Of a DNA stretch of 64,000 bases, positions 19,512 to 28,667 are shown one piece after another; within the stretch, counting starts at the first letter, position 1, and the number at the start of each line of letters is the position of its first letter. Source of the stretch: Flavobacterium hibisci (GTDB lineage Bacteria > Bacteroidota > Bacteroidia > Flavobacteriales > Flavobacteriaceae); NCBI RefSeq assembly GCF_020026925.1, contig NZ_JAIQDW010000012.1, forward strand, positions 1 through 64,000. Reading direction: 5' to 3'. The translations under genes were made by a program, and so were the position numbers. The notes under the pieces are model-generated. The model did no database searches. It was not told the DNA's origin and saw only the letters and a program-made list of their open reading frames with translations.

Positions 19512-19862
19512 ATGCAAATTCAAGTTATAAAATCAAAAATTCATCGTGTTAAAGTAACTGGGGCTGATTTAAATTATATTGGCAGTATTACTATCGATGA
19601 AACTTTACTGGAAGCCTCAAATATTATTGAAGGCGAAAAAGTATCTATTGTTAATATTAATAATGGAGAACGTTTTGAAACTTACGCTATAAAAGGTGAA
19701 AGAAATTCAGGGGAAATTACGCTGAATGGACCTGCAGCCAGAAAAGTTCAAAAAGATGATATTATCATTATTATATCCTATGCAACCCTCGAATTTGAAG
19801 AAGCTAAAACCTTCAAACCATGGATTGTTTTTCCTAATGAAAATGATAATTCACTAACTTAA
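19512..19862 (+). CDS. panD: Aspartate 1-decarboxylase
   Basis: PanD makes beta-alanine for PanC by decarboxylating aspartate with a pyruvoyl group created by self-cleavage. The cleavage site is visible as YIGSIT, between Gly24 and Ser25, with Lys9 (KSKIHR) and the NGERFETY and NGPAARK segments of the active site. The length of 116 residues is normal. The start is fixed by the short distance to the cleavage site. It is the second gene of panC-panD. Confidence 0.97.
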   Translation: MQIQVIKSKIHRVKVTGADLNYIGSITIDETLLEASNIIEGEKVSIVNINNGERFETYAIKGERNSGEITLNGPAARKVQKDDIIIIISYATLEFEEAKTFKPWIVFPNENDNSLT

Positions 19863-20026
19863 TCACTACTTTTTTTAATCTTTTTTATTTGTCAAATTTA
19901 TTTTGCACAAAGCAGATTTCTTTTGTCTTAAATTTCTTTTCTTTTTAAAAGCCCTCTTTAACAAAAAAGCAAATAAAGTATTATATTGCCATCTTATTTT
20001 TAATACTTTTTAAATTTCCCCAATTC

Positions 20027-21184
20027 ATGAAAAAAGTTTATTTGTTTTTTGCTTTATTACTCTCTGCGTCAGTTTTTTCACAAAAGAAATTCGATACCGT
20101 TAAATCTGAAAAACTGGGTGCAGACAGAAGAATAACTATTGGGCTTCCTGCCTCTTATGAAACAAGTCCCTCTAAAAAATACCCTGTTTTGTATCTGCTG
20201 GATGGAGATTATTTGTTTGATGCTTTTTCAGGAGCTTTAAGCTACGGCGTTTACTGGGATGATTTACCTGAAATGATTATTATCGGAATTCACCAAAATC
20301 ACGACGGAGAACGCCATGATGATTCTACAATTGATCAAAATCAGGGTGTGCCGTTTGAAAAAGGTGCAGAATTTTTTGAATTCATCGGAGCTGAATTAGT
20401 TCCTTATATTGAAAAACAATATCGTACCGCTCCTTTCAGGATTATTGCAGGACATGATATAACAGCCAGTTTTACAAACTTCTTTTTATATAAGGAAATC
20501 CCGCTTTTTAATGGATATATATGTTTAAGTCCTGAGCTTGCACCCAAAATGGAAATACGTATCCCGGAGAAATTTGCCAAGGTAAAAGAACCATTTTTTT
20601 ATTATTTATCAGCCGCTGATGGTGACATTACTAAGATAAAAGAACCAATAGAAAAGTTAGCCGGCAATATTAAAATTGCTAATAATCCTTTGGTAAACTT
20701 TAAATATGATGTGTTTAAAAATTCGACTCATTATTCAGAAGTTTTATATTCTATTCCAAATGCTTTGTATCATATTTTTGAGGTTTACAAACCTATTAAT
20801 TCGGTTGAGTTTAAAGATAAGATCGCTGTACTCCAATCTGGCTATGCTAATTATTTAGAAAATAAATACAATACAATGTCAGAAGTTTTGGGAGTCGATA
20901 TTCCTGTTAGAATAAATGATTTTAAAGTTGTTGAAAATCTTATTTTGAAAAGAAATGCCTACGATGAGTTAGAGAAAATGGCAGAAATTGCAAATGTTGA
21001 TTATCCTTTGGCGATGTTGGGAGAGTACGAATTAGGTTTGATGTATGAAAAAAGAGGCGATCCGAAAAGAGCATCAAAAAGATATCAAAACGCTTCACAA
21101 ATGCAGCCAATTGGAGAGCTGACACGAGATATGATGTACGAGAAAATTGATGAAATGAATACGCTTGCCAAAAAATCAAAATAA
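20027..21184 (+). CDS. Secreted esterase-like alpha/beta hydrolase, nucleophile replaced
   Basis: The 385-residue protein has a signal peptide (about 1-18) and an esterase D-like alpha/beta-hydrolase fold: RRITIGLPASYE, KYPVLYLLDGDYLF, then the nucleophile-elbow region FRIIAGHDITASFTNFF. In this family the elbow is normally GHSxGG or GxSxG; here the serine position holds aspartate. A late His (STHYSEVL) could be the triad histidine. After about residue 300 the chain becomes helical, with a TPR-like pair (LGEYELGLMYEKRGDPKRAS). The stop codon overlaps the radA start (TAATG), so the two are coupled. It may be an inactive or altered hydrolase. Confidence 0.85.
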   Translation: MKKVYLFFALLLSASVFSQKKFDTVKSEKLGADRRITIGLPASYETSPSKKYPVLYLLDGDYLFDAFSGALSYGVYWDDLPEMIIIGIHQNHDGERHDDSTIDQNQGVPFEKGAEFFEFIGAELVPYIEKQYRTAPFRIIAGHDITASFTNFFLYKEIPLFNGYICLSPELAPKMEIRIPEKFAKVKEPFFYYLSAADGDITKIKEPIEKLAGNIKIANNPLVNFKYDVFKNSTHYSEVLYSIPNALYHIFEVYKPINSVEFKDKIAVLQSGYANYLENKYNTMSEVLGVDIPVRINDFKVVENLILKRNAYDELEKMAEIANVDYPLAMLGEYELGLMYEKRGDPKRASKRYQNASQMQPIGELTRDMMYEKIDEMNTLAKKSK

Positions 21185-22545
21185 TGTCTAAAGTTAAAAC
21201 TTCCTTCTTTTGCCAAAACTGTGGTACACAATATGCCAAATGGCAGGGGCAGTGCAACGCCTGTAAAGAATGGAATACTATTGCTGAAGAAATTATTCAG
21301 AAGCAGGAAAAAGTAGCATGGAAAAGTGAACCAACCCCAACAGGAAAAGCACCGCGTCCATTAAAAATTAATGAAATCGATTCAGCTCAGGAAATCCGAA
21401 TGGATACTACTGACGGTGAATTGAACCGTGTACTTGGAGGAGGAATAGTTCCCGGATCTTTAACACTTTTGGGTGGCGAACCCGGGATTGGTAAAAGTAC
21501 CCTTTTGCTGCAGATTTCATTAAAATTACCTTACAAAACTTTATATGTTTCCGGTGAAGAAAGCCAGAAACAGATAAAAATGCGTGCGGAACGAATTACG
21601 CCAGATAGCGATAATTGCTATATTCTGACCGAAACCAAAACACAAAATATATTCAAACAAATTGAAGCAATTCAGCCTGAAATTGTAATTATTGATTCGA
21701 TCCAGACACTTCATACTGATTATATCGAATCTACTGCGGGAAGTATTTCTCAAATTAGGGAAACTACCGCTGAACTTATAAAATTTGCAAAAGAAACCAG
21801 TATTCCGGTTATTTTGATCGGGCATATTACCAAGGATGGAAATATTGCCGGGCCAAAAATTCTCGAGCATATGGTGGATACCGTTTTGCAGTTTGAAGGT
21901 GATAGAAACCATGTTTACCGAATTTTACGTTCCCTAAAAAACCGTTTTGGATCAACTGCTGAATTGGGCATTTACGAAATGTTGGGAAGCGGTTTACGAG
22001 AAGTAAGCAATCCATCGGAAATTTTGATTTCGCATAAAGATGAAGAAATGTCCGGAACTGCAATTGCTACAACTATGGAGGGTATGCGTCCGTTGATGAT
22101 TGAAATACAATCGCTGGTTAGCACAGCTGTTTACGGAACGCCACAACGAAGCACAACGGGTTATAATGCTAAAAGGCTTAATATGATTTTGGCTGTTCTT
22201 GAAAAAAGAGCCGGTTTTAGATTAGGCGCAAAAGATGTTTTCCTGAATGTGACGGGTGGAATTTCTGTTGATGATCCGGCAATTGATTTGGCTGTTGTGG
22301 CTGCCATTTTATCCTCTAATGAAGATATTCCCGTTACAAAAGGTTTTTGTTTTGCAGGAGAGGTTGGTCTTTCGGGAGAAATTCGACCTGTTAACCGTGT
22401 AGATCAGCGCATTCAGGAAGCTGAAAAATTAGGTTTCAATACTATCTTTGTATCCAGATATAATAAAATTGCCCTGAAAAATACAGGTATTAAAATTGAA
22501 CTTGTAGCTAAAATTGAAGATGTGGCAAGTATTCTGTTTGGTTAA
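21184..22545 (+). CDS. radA: DNA repair protein RadA
   Basis: RadA (Sms) is a RecA-like ATPase and DnaB-type helicase that helps branch migration during recombinational repair. The 453-residue protein has all family parts: an N-terminal zinc finger with Cys10, Cys13, Cys24 and Cys27 (FFCQNCG...QCNACKEW), a Walker A GGEPGIGKST (about 97-106), Walker B IVIIDSIQTL, the RadA-specific KNRFG motif (LKNRFGST) and a C-terminal Lon-like domain (GGISVDDPAIDLAV, FAGEVGLSGEIRPV). It overlaps the esterase-like gene by one base at TAATG. Confidence 0.98.
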   Translation: MSKVKTSFFCQNCGTQYAKWQGQCNACKEWNTIAEEIIQKQEKVAWKSEPTPTGKAPRPLKINEIDSAQEIRMDTTDGELNRVLGGGIVPGSLTLLGGEPGIGKSTLLLQISLKLPYKTLYVSGEESQKQIKMRAERITPDSDNCYILTETKTQNIFKQIEAIQPEIVIIDSIQTLHTDYIESTAGSISQIRETTAELIKFAKETSIPVILIGHITKDGNIAGPKILEHMVDTVLQFEGDRNHVYRILRSLKNRFGSTAELGIYEMLGSGLREVSNPSEILISHKDEEMSGTAIATTMEGMRPLMIEIQSLVSTAVYGTPQRSTTGYNAKRLNMILAVLEKRAGFRLGAKDVFLNVTGGISVDDPAIDLAVVAAILSSNEDIPVTKGFCFAGEVGLSGEIRPVNRVDQRIQEAEKLGFNTIFVSRYNKIALKNTGIKIELVAKIEDVASILFG

Positions 22546-22563
22546 ATTTTTATAAATTTCTTT

Positions 22564-24528
22564 ATGCGATTTCCAAAACAAAAAATAGTCAAAGCTCTTA
22601 AAATACTTGTGGTAGTGTTTATTTTGCTTTGTATCGGATTATACTCTTTTCGTAATTCGCTTTTAAAACAAGTTATTGCAAAGGTAACGCACAAAATGGT
22701 GGTTGATTACAATAGTGATTTTTCAATAAAGGAAGCTTCTTTTGATGGTTTGTCGGGAGTTAAATTTACTGATATTGTTTTAGTTCCAAAAAATGCTGAC
22801 ACTCTTTTCAATATTAAACAGGTAGAAACTACCATCAGCCTTAGTAATCTGTTAATTGGTGATATACAGCTTGGCACTTTAAAAATTAACGACGGTTACA
22901 TTCAATTAGTTAAAAAAGGTAAGATTCGAAATTTTGATGCCTTTCTGAAAAAGAATGATACTGAAGAACCATCAGATGAAAAACGTAAATACGCTGATGT
23001 TGCTTATCGCATTATTACAAAATTACTGAATCTGGTTCCGACCGATATGAAACTGGAAAACCTGGATTTCAAAATTGATGACAATGGTAAAAAGGCAAGT
23101 ATTGCTATTAATAAACTGGTTTTGCAGAACAAACAACTTACCACAAATCTACATGTTCAAAGCAAAAATTTTGATCAGCGCTGGAACATAAAAGGTTTTG
23201 CTGATCCAAGAAATAAAAAAGCTGACATTCGGTTTTTCAATCTGGATACCGGAGCTATCAGAGTTCCTTATTTAGACGAACGCTATAATTTGAAGGCAAG
23301 CTTTGATTCGATACGCTTAAATGTTGCTAATATTGATAAAGACGGAAGCGAATTACATATTGACGGATATACTTCTATTGCCAATTTAAAAATTAACCAT
23401 CCCAAAATTGCAAGTAAGGATGTTGTCATAAAAAATGCACGATTTGATTATCGCTTTTTATTGGGATCTGATTTTATTTCGATTGACAGCACATCAACGA
23501 TGCAGCTAAACAAAATAAAAGTGAAACCGTATGTTTCGTATAATACAGAATCGGATACGGTTTATACTTTAAAAGTGGATATTCCCAAGATGAAAGCGCA
23601 GGATTTTATCGTTTCATTGCCTGATGGGTTGTTTACGCATTTTCAGGGAATGGAAGCGACAGGTAATTTTAATTATAAACTGGATTTTAAATTCAATAAA
23701 AACAAACCAAATACTTTAGTTTTCGACAGTAAACTGAATAAAGAAAACCTGAGAATTACCAAATACGGAGAAGCAAATCTTACTAAGTTAAATGGTGAGT
23801 TTGTGTATCGTGCCATTATTCAGAATGTATTGCAGCGTCCTGTTTTAGTAGGAACTGCAAATCCGAATTACACGCCTTTGGATCAGATTTCGCCTTATTT
23901 GCAAAAATGTGTGCTGACTACTGAAGACCCGTCTTTCTTTTCCCACCGCGGATTCATCAATGAAGCTTTCAAACAATCGATTTTAAAGAATATCAGGACT
24001 AAAAAATTCTCTCGTGGTGCCAGTACTATTAGTATGCAGTTGATTAAAAACGTTTTTTTAACCCGTGAAAAAACACTTTCGCGTAAGCTGGAAGAAATAT
24101 TATTGGTTTATATTTTAGAAAATAACCGAATTGTAAGCAAAGAAAGAATGTTGGAAGTGTATTTCAATATTATTGAATGGGGACCAAATGTGTACGGAAT
24201 TGGAGAAGCAAGCCAGTTTTATTTCCAGAAAAGCCCTTCTGATTTAAGTGTTGACGAATGTTTGTATCTGGCCACTATTATCCCAAAGCCGCGAAAATTC
24301 ATGTATCAGTTTAACGATCAGGGAAACCTTAAAGATTACGCCTTGCAAAATCAAAAATTCTTAAAGAACTTAATGTTCCGCAGAGGTCTTTTGGTTCCGG
24401 AGGATACACTTGGTCAATTGCCGGTGTACATTTCTGGCAATGCACGTTCTTTAATCAAAATTAAAGTGCCGGATTCGACTCAGGTTCCTGTTGATTCTTT
24501 GTCGGTGAATGATGAGTTTGATTTATAG
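22564..24528 (+). CDS. GT51 peptidoglycan glycosyltransferase-domain protein with AsmA-like N-terminus
   Basis: The 654-residue protein has one N-terminal membrane helix (about 13-30), a long beta-rich region (about 35-420) reminiscent of AsmA/DUF748-type proteins (IKEASFDGLSGVKFTDIVL, KIDDNGKKASIAINKL), and a C-terminal GT51 domain. The glycosyltransferase motifs are EDPSFFSHRG (about 452-461, catalytic Glu), RGASTISMQLIKN, RKLEEILL and EVYFNIIEWGPNVYGI. There is no penicillin-binding transpeptidase domain, so it resembles monofunctional MtgA in activity but not in architecture. It would polymerise lipid II on the outer face of the inner membrane. It follows radA by 18 bases. Confidence 0.9.
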   Translation: MRFPKQKIVKALKILVVVFILLCIGLYSFRNSLLKQVIAKVTHKMVVDYNSDFSIKEASFDGLSGVKFTDIVLVPKNADTLFNIKQVETTISLSNLLIGDIQLGTLKINDGYIQLVKKGKIRNFDAFLKKNDTEEPSDEKRKYADVAYRIITKLLNLVPTDMKLENLDFKIDDNGKKASIAINKLVLQNKQLTTNLHVQSKNFDQRWNIKGFADPRNKKADIRFFNLDTGAIRVPYLDERYNLKASFDSIRLNVANIDKDGSELHIDGYTSIANLKINHPKIASKDVVIKNARFDYRFLLGSDFISIDSTSTMQLNKIKVKPYVSYNTESDTVYTLKVDIPKMKAQDFIVSLPDGLFTHFQGMEATGNFNYKLDFKFNKNKPNTLVFDSKLNKENLRITKYGEANLTKLNGEFVYRAIIQNVLQRPVLVGTANPNYTPLDQISPYLQKCVLTTEDPSFFSHRGFINEAFKQSILKNIRTKKFSRGASTISMQLIKNVFLTREKTLSRKLEEILLVYILENNRIVSKERMLEVYFNIIEWGPNVYGIGEASQFYFQKSPSDLSVDECLYLATIIPKPRKFMYQFNDQGNLKDYALQNQKFLKNLMFRRGLLVPEDTLGQLPVYISGNARSLIKIKVPDSTQVPVDSLSVNDEFDL

Positions 24529-24572
24529 AATTTTACCCGATTAAACCTAACACTAAAGTTTAAAGTTAATAT

Positions 24573-24674
24573 TGTCATTCTGAGGAACGAAGAATCTCCG
24601 CAATCAAAATCCACAAAGTAAAGGACAATCTTTGTTGAGCTTCTTATGGAGATTCTTCGTTCCTCAGAATGACA
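24573..24674. repeat. Perfect 27-bp inverted repeat (MITE/REP-like element)
   Basis: The 27 bases at 24573-24599 (beginning TGTCATTCTGAGGAACGAAG) are repeated exactly in reverse complement at 24648-24674, with a 48-base spacer holding a smaller ACAAAG/CTTTGT pairing. The element lies between two convergent genes. Sequences with the TCATTCTGAGGAACGAAG core are, to my knowledge, widespread in Bacteroidota intergenic regions. As RNA it would be a very stable hairpin and could end transcription from both sides. Confidence 0.8.
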
Positions 24675-24720
24675 TACTTGTGTTTAAAAACTTCAGTACT
24701 TAATAAATTGCAATAAAACA

Positions 24721-25470
24721 TTATTTAAAATTCTTCAAAAAATCATCTTTATAAGTTGGCGAGACTTCAATTTCAGAACCGTCGTTAAGCGTAATAATAC
24801 CGCCTTTGTTATACGATTTTACACAATTCATATTGATGATATGTGATTTGTGAACGCGTATAAAAGGCAATGGCAAAATTTCTGAAAAGTGTTTTAAAAA
24901 CCGGCAGACCATTTTTTTACTGCCGTTATTCAAATACAAATCTGTGAAGTTGCCGTTACCTCGAAGTCTTACGATTTCTTCCATTTTTACGACTTCAAAT
25001 CCTTCAAGTGTTGGTAGGATTACCTGTTGTTTCTCAGGTTTTGATTCATGGAAATTCTCGACAATAATTTTATTCCGGTTAAAGATTTCCTGATTCATGA
25101 TTTGATGATGCACCTTGTTTACCGCTACAATCAATTCTTCGATAGAAATGGGCTTTAGCAAATAATAAGCAGCACTTTGATTTAATGCTTTTAAGGAATA
25201 TTCAGAAAAGGCTGTTACAAATATGGTTTCGAACTGCAAATCCTTACACGCTTCCAAAACATCAAAAGCATTACCGAAAGGCATTTCGACATCCAGAAAA
25301 ACCAATTGGGGCTGTATTTCATGCAACAAGGGAACCGCTTCTTTTATATTCTGTGCTTCTCCAGCCACTTCCACCTGCGGACAATATTTGCTCAGATAAT
25401 TTTTGAGCACTTCGCGCGCTGCCAGTTCATCTTCTACAATTACACTTTTTATCTTTTGAAAAGCCATCAT
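24721..25470 (-). CDS. LytTR-family response regulator
   Basis: The 249-residue protein has an N-terminal receiver domain (VIVEDELAAREVL at the start, phosphoacceptor Asp60 in FLDVEMP, and the conserved Lys in YYLLKPISIEELI) and a C-terminal LytTR DNA-binding domain (about 145-249, with FTDLYLNNGSKKMVCR and FIRVHKSHIINMNCV). Its start overlaps the stop of the kinase gene by four bases (ATGA), so the two are translationally coupled and surely a cognate pair. The target genes are unknown. Confidence 0.95.
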   Translation of the reverse strand: MMAFQKIKSVIVEDELAAREVLKNYLSKYCPQVEVAGEAQNIKEAVPLLHEIQPQLVFLDVEMPFGNAFDVLEACKDLQFETIFVTAFSEYSLKALNQSAAYYLLKPISIEELIVAVNKVHHQIMNQEIFNRNKIIVENFHESKPEKQQVILPTLEGFEVVKMEEIVRLRGNGNFTDLYLNNGSKKMVCRFLKHFSEILPLPFIRVHKSHIINMNCVKSYNKGGIITLNDGSEIEVSPTYKDDFLKNFK

Positions 25471-27290
25471 ATGGTATCGATTAAAGGAAAAATGATTTCA
25501 ACTACAGTTCCGGATTCCGGCAATTTTTTCTCTTTGATTGCAAAAGAAATGTTCTTTTTATACAATTCATTCAGCAAACCAATTCGTTCTTTGGTATTGT
25601 TGAGTCCTCGTGATTCATATACTTTCTGATTACTGGTTTTAAGTTCCTGACTTTTGGTTAAACCAATTCCGTTGTCTTCAATAATTACATTTACTTTTCC
25701 GTCATTCAATTGAAATTTTAGATGTAAAAATCCCTTTTTATCCAGATAACGCAGGCCATGCCAAATCGCATTTTCTAAGTGTGGCTGAATGATCATATTG
25801 GGTACAAAAACAGTTTCTGCATCCAGATTTTTATCAACCGTAATTCCAAAATCAAATTTATCCTGAAAACGCAAATGTTCCAGATCCAGATATTTTTGTA
25901 ACTGCTCCACTTCTTTATCCAAAATAATAAAATCCTTATTAGAATTTTCCATCATATCACGCATCAGGGTCGAGTAGGAAGTCAGGTATTTATTTGCTTC
26001 GAGTTCCTTATTTTCAGAAATAAACTGATTCACACTATTTAAACTGTTGAAAATAAAGTGTGGATTCATTTCACGACGTAAAGATTGTAAAGCGATTTCC
26101 TTATTCTTTGTTTTGATGGAATAAAGCGATTTTACAATAAAAAGAAATAAAACCAAAAGCAAAATAACAGATCCAATTAAAAAATAATTGAAAGTGTTTT
26201 TTTTGGTAATTAATTCATCTTTAAGGGATTTTTCTTTTTCAAGCTGCCGAATTTTACCTTCGGTAATCTGGAATTTTTTAGTATTAATTAAGGTTGTGTC
26301 AGACTGAATTAACTGATCGAAGTTTTTAATAAACCCTTCGTAAAGCGCCATACTTTCTTTTTCATTTCCTTCCGCTTTATAATATTGTACTAATTCGGAT
26401 AATGTTTTTTTTGCTTCCGCTGAATTTCCTTTGCGTGAGGCTAAGTCATATGCTTCTTTCAGGGACGTAAGTGCTTTTTGAGGCTCTTCTTTCTTAAAAT
26501 AAAGAGAAGCCAGCGATTGTAATTGCTTTATTTGAGTATTAAAATCCTGTTTTGTGACGGCTTCCGCCAAAAGCTTTTCGTTGATGCCAATTGCTTTTTC
26601 AAACTGATTGTCTGAGGCGTAAACTTTGGCAATTTCGTTTTTGATTTTAATTACAGCTTCAGGTTTGTCTTTTGCATACACAAGGGCTTTTTTATAGCTT
26701 TCTATGGCAACCTTTTTATCTTTTAGGTCTAATGAATTCTGTGCTTTCTGGACATAAGCTTCCGTAACTTCCGTGCTTTTCTTTTCTTTTTTCAGCAATT
26801 CAATATTAGAATCTACATAATCGGTTTGACTGGCGGGATTTGCACTATTACGTAAGCGATTGGCATCATTTATATTGATTTTTTCTTCAGAAGCATCTTT
26901 TGCCAATGAACCTGCGGCTTCATAATTTTTAATTGCTAAATCAAAGTTTTTTTGGTTTTCCTGAACTTTTGCAAGACTTCTCGTAACACGGACCTTGTCT
27001 TCAGTAAGCTTAAGTTTTGTATAACTTGTCAATGCTTTTTTGTAATATTCCTCCGCCTTTACATTATTCCCTTTATTTAGAAATTCATTTGCCAGCGTTT
27101 CATAGTTTTTGGCAATTTGTCCTTCATCGTTTACATCCAGGGACTTCTCTAAGTTTTTTACCGCTTTGCTCATTTTCGATACACGGACCGCTTTCTTTTT
27201 TGAAAAAACAGTATCCTGTGCTGCTATTTTAAAAGGTAGCAACAACAATATAAATAACGAAAAAACAGTAATGGATAATAAACGTCTCAT
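25467..27290 (-). CDS. TPR-containing LytS-type sensor histidine kinase
   Basis: The 607-residue kinase has a signal peptide (about 1-24), a periplasmic array of TPR-like repeats (about 35-350), a membrane helix (about 370-395, FLIGSVILLLVLFLFIVKSL), and a cytoplasmic HisKA_LytS-type domain with the phosphoacceptor histidine in REMNPHFIFNSLNS, then a HATPase domain with the N box PHLENAIWHGLR and the G box EDNGIGL. Kinases with this His box pair with LytTR regulators, as the next gene confirms. The TPR sensor suggests detection of a protein or peptide signal in the periplasm. The upstream gene is divergent (VWA lipoprotein). Confidence 0.95.
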   Translation of the reverse strand: MRRLLSITVFSLFILLLLPFKIAAQDTVFSKKKAVRVSKMSKAVKNLEKSLDVNDEGQIAKNYETLANEFLNKGNNVKAEEYYKKALTSYTKLKLTEDKVRVTRSLAKVQENQKNFDLAIKNYEAAGSLAKDASEEKININDANRLRNSANPASQTDYVDSNIELLKKEKKSTEVTEAYVQKAQNSLDLKDKKVAIESYKKALVYAKDKPEAVIKIKNEIAKVYASDNQFEKAIGINEKLLAEAVTKQDFNTQIKQLQSLASLYFKKEEPQKALTSLKEAYDLASRKGNSAEAKKTLSELVQYYKAEGNEKESMALYEGFIKNFDQLIQSDTTLINTKKFQITEGKIRQLEKEKSLKDELITKKNTFNYFLIGSVILLLVLFLFIVKSLYSIKTKNKEIALQSLRREMNPHFIFNSLNSVNQFISENKELEANKYLTSYSTLMRDMMENSNKDFIILDKEVEQLQKYLDLEHLRFQDKFDFGITVDKNLDAETVFVPNMIIQPHLENAIWHGLRYLDKKGFLHLKFQLNDGKVNVIIEDNGIGLTKSQELKTSNQKVYESRGLNNTKERIGLLNELYKKNISFAIKEKKLPESGTVVEIIFPLIDTI

Positions 27291-27442
27291 ATTATTACAA
27301 TTATGTTACTTGAGTTCCGGCAATTCCGAACGTTGAAAAATAACAATGTAAAGTAAAGTATTTTATGTTCCGTTTACAACTTGTTTCGCCAAGTCAAAAC
27401 ACGGTTTCACCATTTCTTCAAAAAACGAGGATTTTAAGTTTT

Positions 27443-27450
27443 TAAGTTTG
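27443..27450 (+). promoter_or_regulatory. -7 element of the VWA/L,D-transpeptidase pair
   Basis: TAAGTTTG matches TAnnTTTG, 32 bases before the start codon. No TTG lies at the usual distance upstream, so the call rests on the -7 box alone. Confidence 0.45.
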
Positions 27451-27482
27451 ATCTGTAATCGAACCTTTAAAATCAGACAACC

Positions 27483-28643
27483 ATGAAATCAAACTTATTT
27501 ATCTCCGCAATTTTGGCAACTGTAATCAGTTTTGTAAGCTGTAATTCATCAAATGCAAATCCAAAAAATAATATTGAAATTGAAAGACCGGCACCAACAG
27601 AAAACACAAAAATTCAGGTCGCGCTTTTACTGGATACTTCGAGCAGTATGGACGGATTAATCGATCAGGCGAAATCTAGGCTCTGGAACATTGTCAATAC
27701 ATTAACAACATTAAAATACGGAGGCAAAACTCCTGATATCGAAATTGCTTTATATGAATACGGAAATGACGGATTATCGAAACAATCCAATTATATCCGA
27801 CAAGTAACACCGCTTTCGACAGATTTGGATTTGATTTCGGAAAAGCTGTTTGCTTTAAGAACCAATGGCGGTAGTGAATATTGCGGAGCCGTTATTCAGG
27901 ATGCCACCAAACAGTTAAAATGGGCGAGAGAAAAGAGCAATATGAAACTCATTTATATTGCCGGAAATGAGGATTTTAATCAGGGCGCAATAAATTACAA
28001 AGAAGCGATTAGTGATGCCTTGAAGAATGATATTTACGTGAATACTATTTTTTGCGGCAATAAAAACGAAGGTATAAACATTCTCTGGAAAGATGGCGCC
28101 GATTATGGTAAAGGAAAATATTTTAATATCGATTCAAATCAGGCTGTGCAATATATAGCTACTCCGTATGATGATGAAATTTCAAAATGTGATGAAAAGA
28201 TCAACAAAACATACATCAATTATGGTTCCAGAGGGTATGAAAAAAAAATGAACCAAAATCTACAGGACCAAAACGCAAAAAAAGTTTCGGCATCCAATTA
28301 TACAGAACGTGCTGTGAGCAAATCAAAAGCGGTTTATAAAAATGAAAGCTGGGATCTGGTTGACAAAGTAAAAGATGATGCAGCGGCTATTTCTAAAATT
28401 AAGAAAGAAGAATTGCCGGCAGAGCTTCAAAATAAATCAGCAGAAGAGATAAAAACTTTTGTGGCTCAAAAATCAAAGGAAAGAGAAACTATCCAAAAAG
28501 AAATTGCGGTCTTAGCCAAAAAGCGTCAGGAATATATTGATTCAGAGTCTAAGAAAAGTAAAAAGCAAGATGATTTGGGTAATGCAATCAATACGTCAAT
28601 TTTGGGTTTTGCAAAGGTGAAAGGATACACGGTTGAAAAATAG
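27483..28643 (+). CDS. VWA-domain lipoprotein
   Basis: The 386-residue protein begins with a lipoprotein signal peptide (Cys20 in SFVSCNSS) and carries a von Willebrand factor A domain with a complete MIDAS start, LLLDTSSSMDG (about residues 48-58), and later RTNGGSEYCGAV and LIYIAGNEDF. The C-terminal third (about 260-386) is Lys/Glu-rich and probably coiled coil. VWA domains bind proteins through a metal ion. It is followed 24 bases later by an L,D-transpeptidase-like lipoprotein gene, so both may act at the cell wall. The exact role is unknown. Confidence 0.9.
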   Translation: MKSNLFISAILATVISFVSCNSSNANPKNNIEIERPAPTENTKIQVALLLDTSSSMDGLIDQAKSRLWNIVNTLTTLKYGGKTPDIEIALYEYGNDGLSKQSNYIRQVTPLSTDLDLISEKLFALRTNGGSEYCGAVIQDATKQLKWAREKSNMKLIYIAGNEDFNQGAINYKEAISDALKNDIYVNTIFCGNKNEGINILWKDGADYGKGKYFNIDSNQAVQYIATPYDDEISKCDEKINKTYINYGSRGYEKKMNQNLQDQNAKKVSASNYTERAVSKSKAVYKNESWDLVDKVKDDAAAISKIKKEELPAELQNKSAEEIKTFVAQKSKERETIQKEIAVLAKKRQEYIDSESKKSKKQDDLGNAINTSILGFAKVKGYTVEK

Positions 28644-28667
28644 CAATCCTAAAGTCAATCTGTAAAT

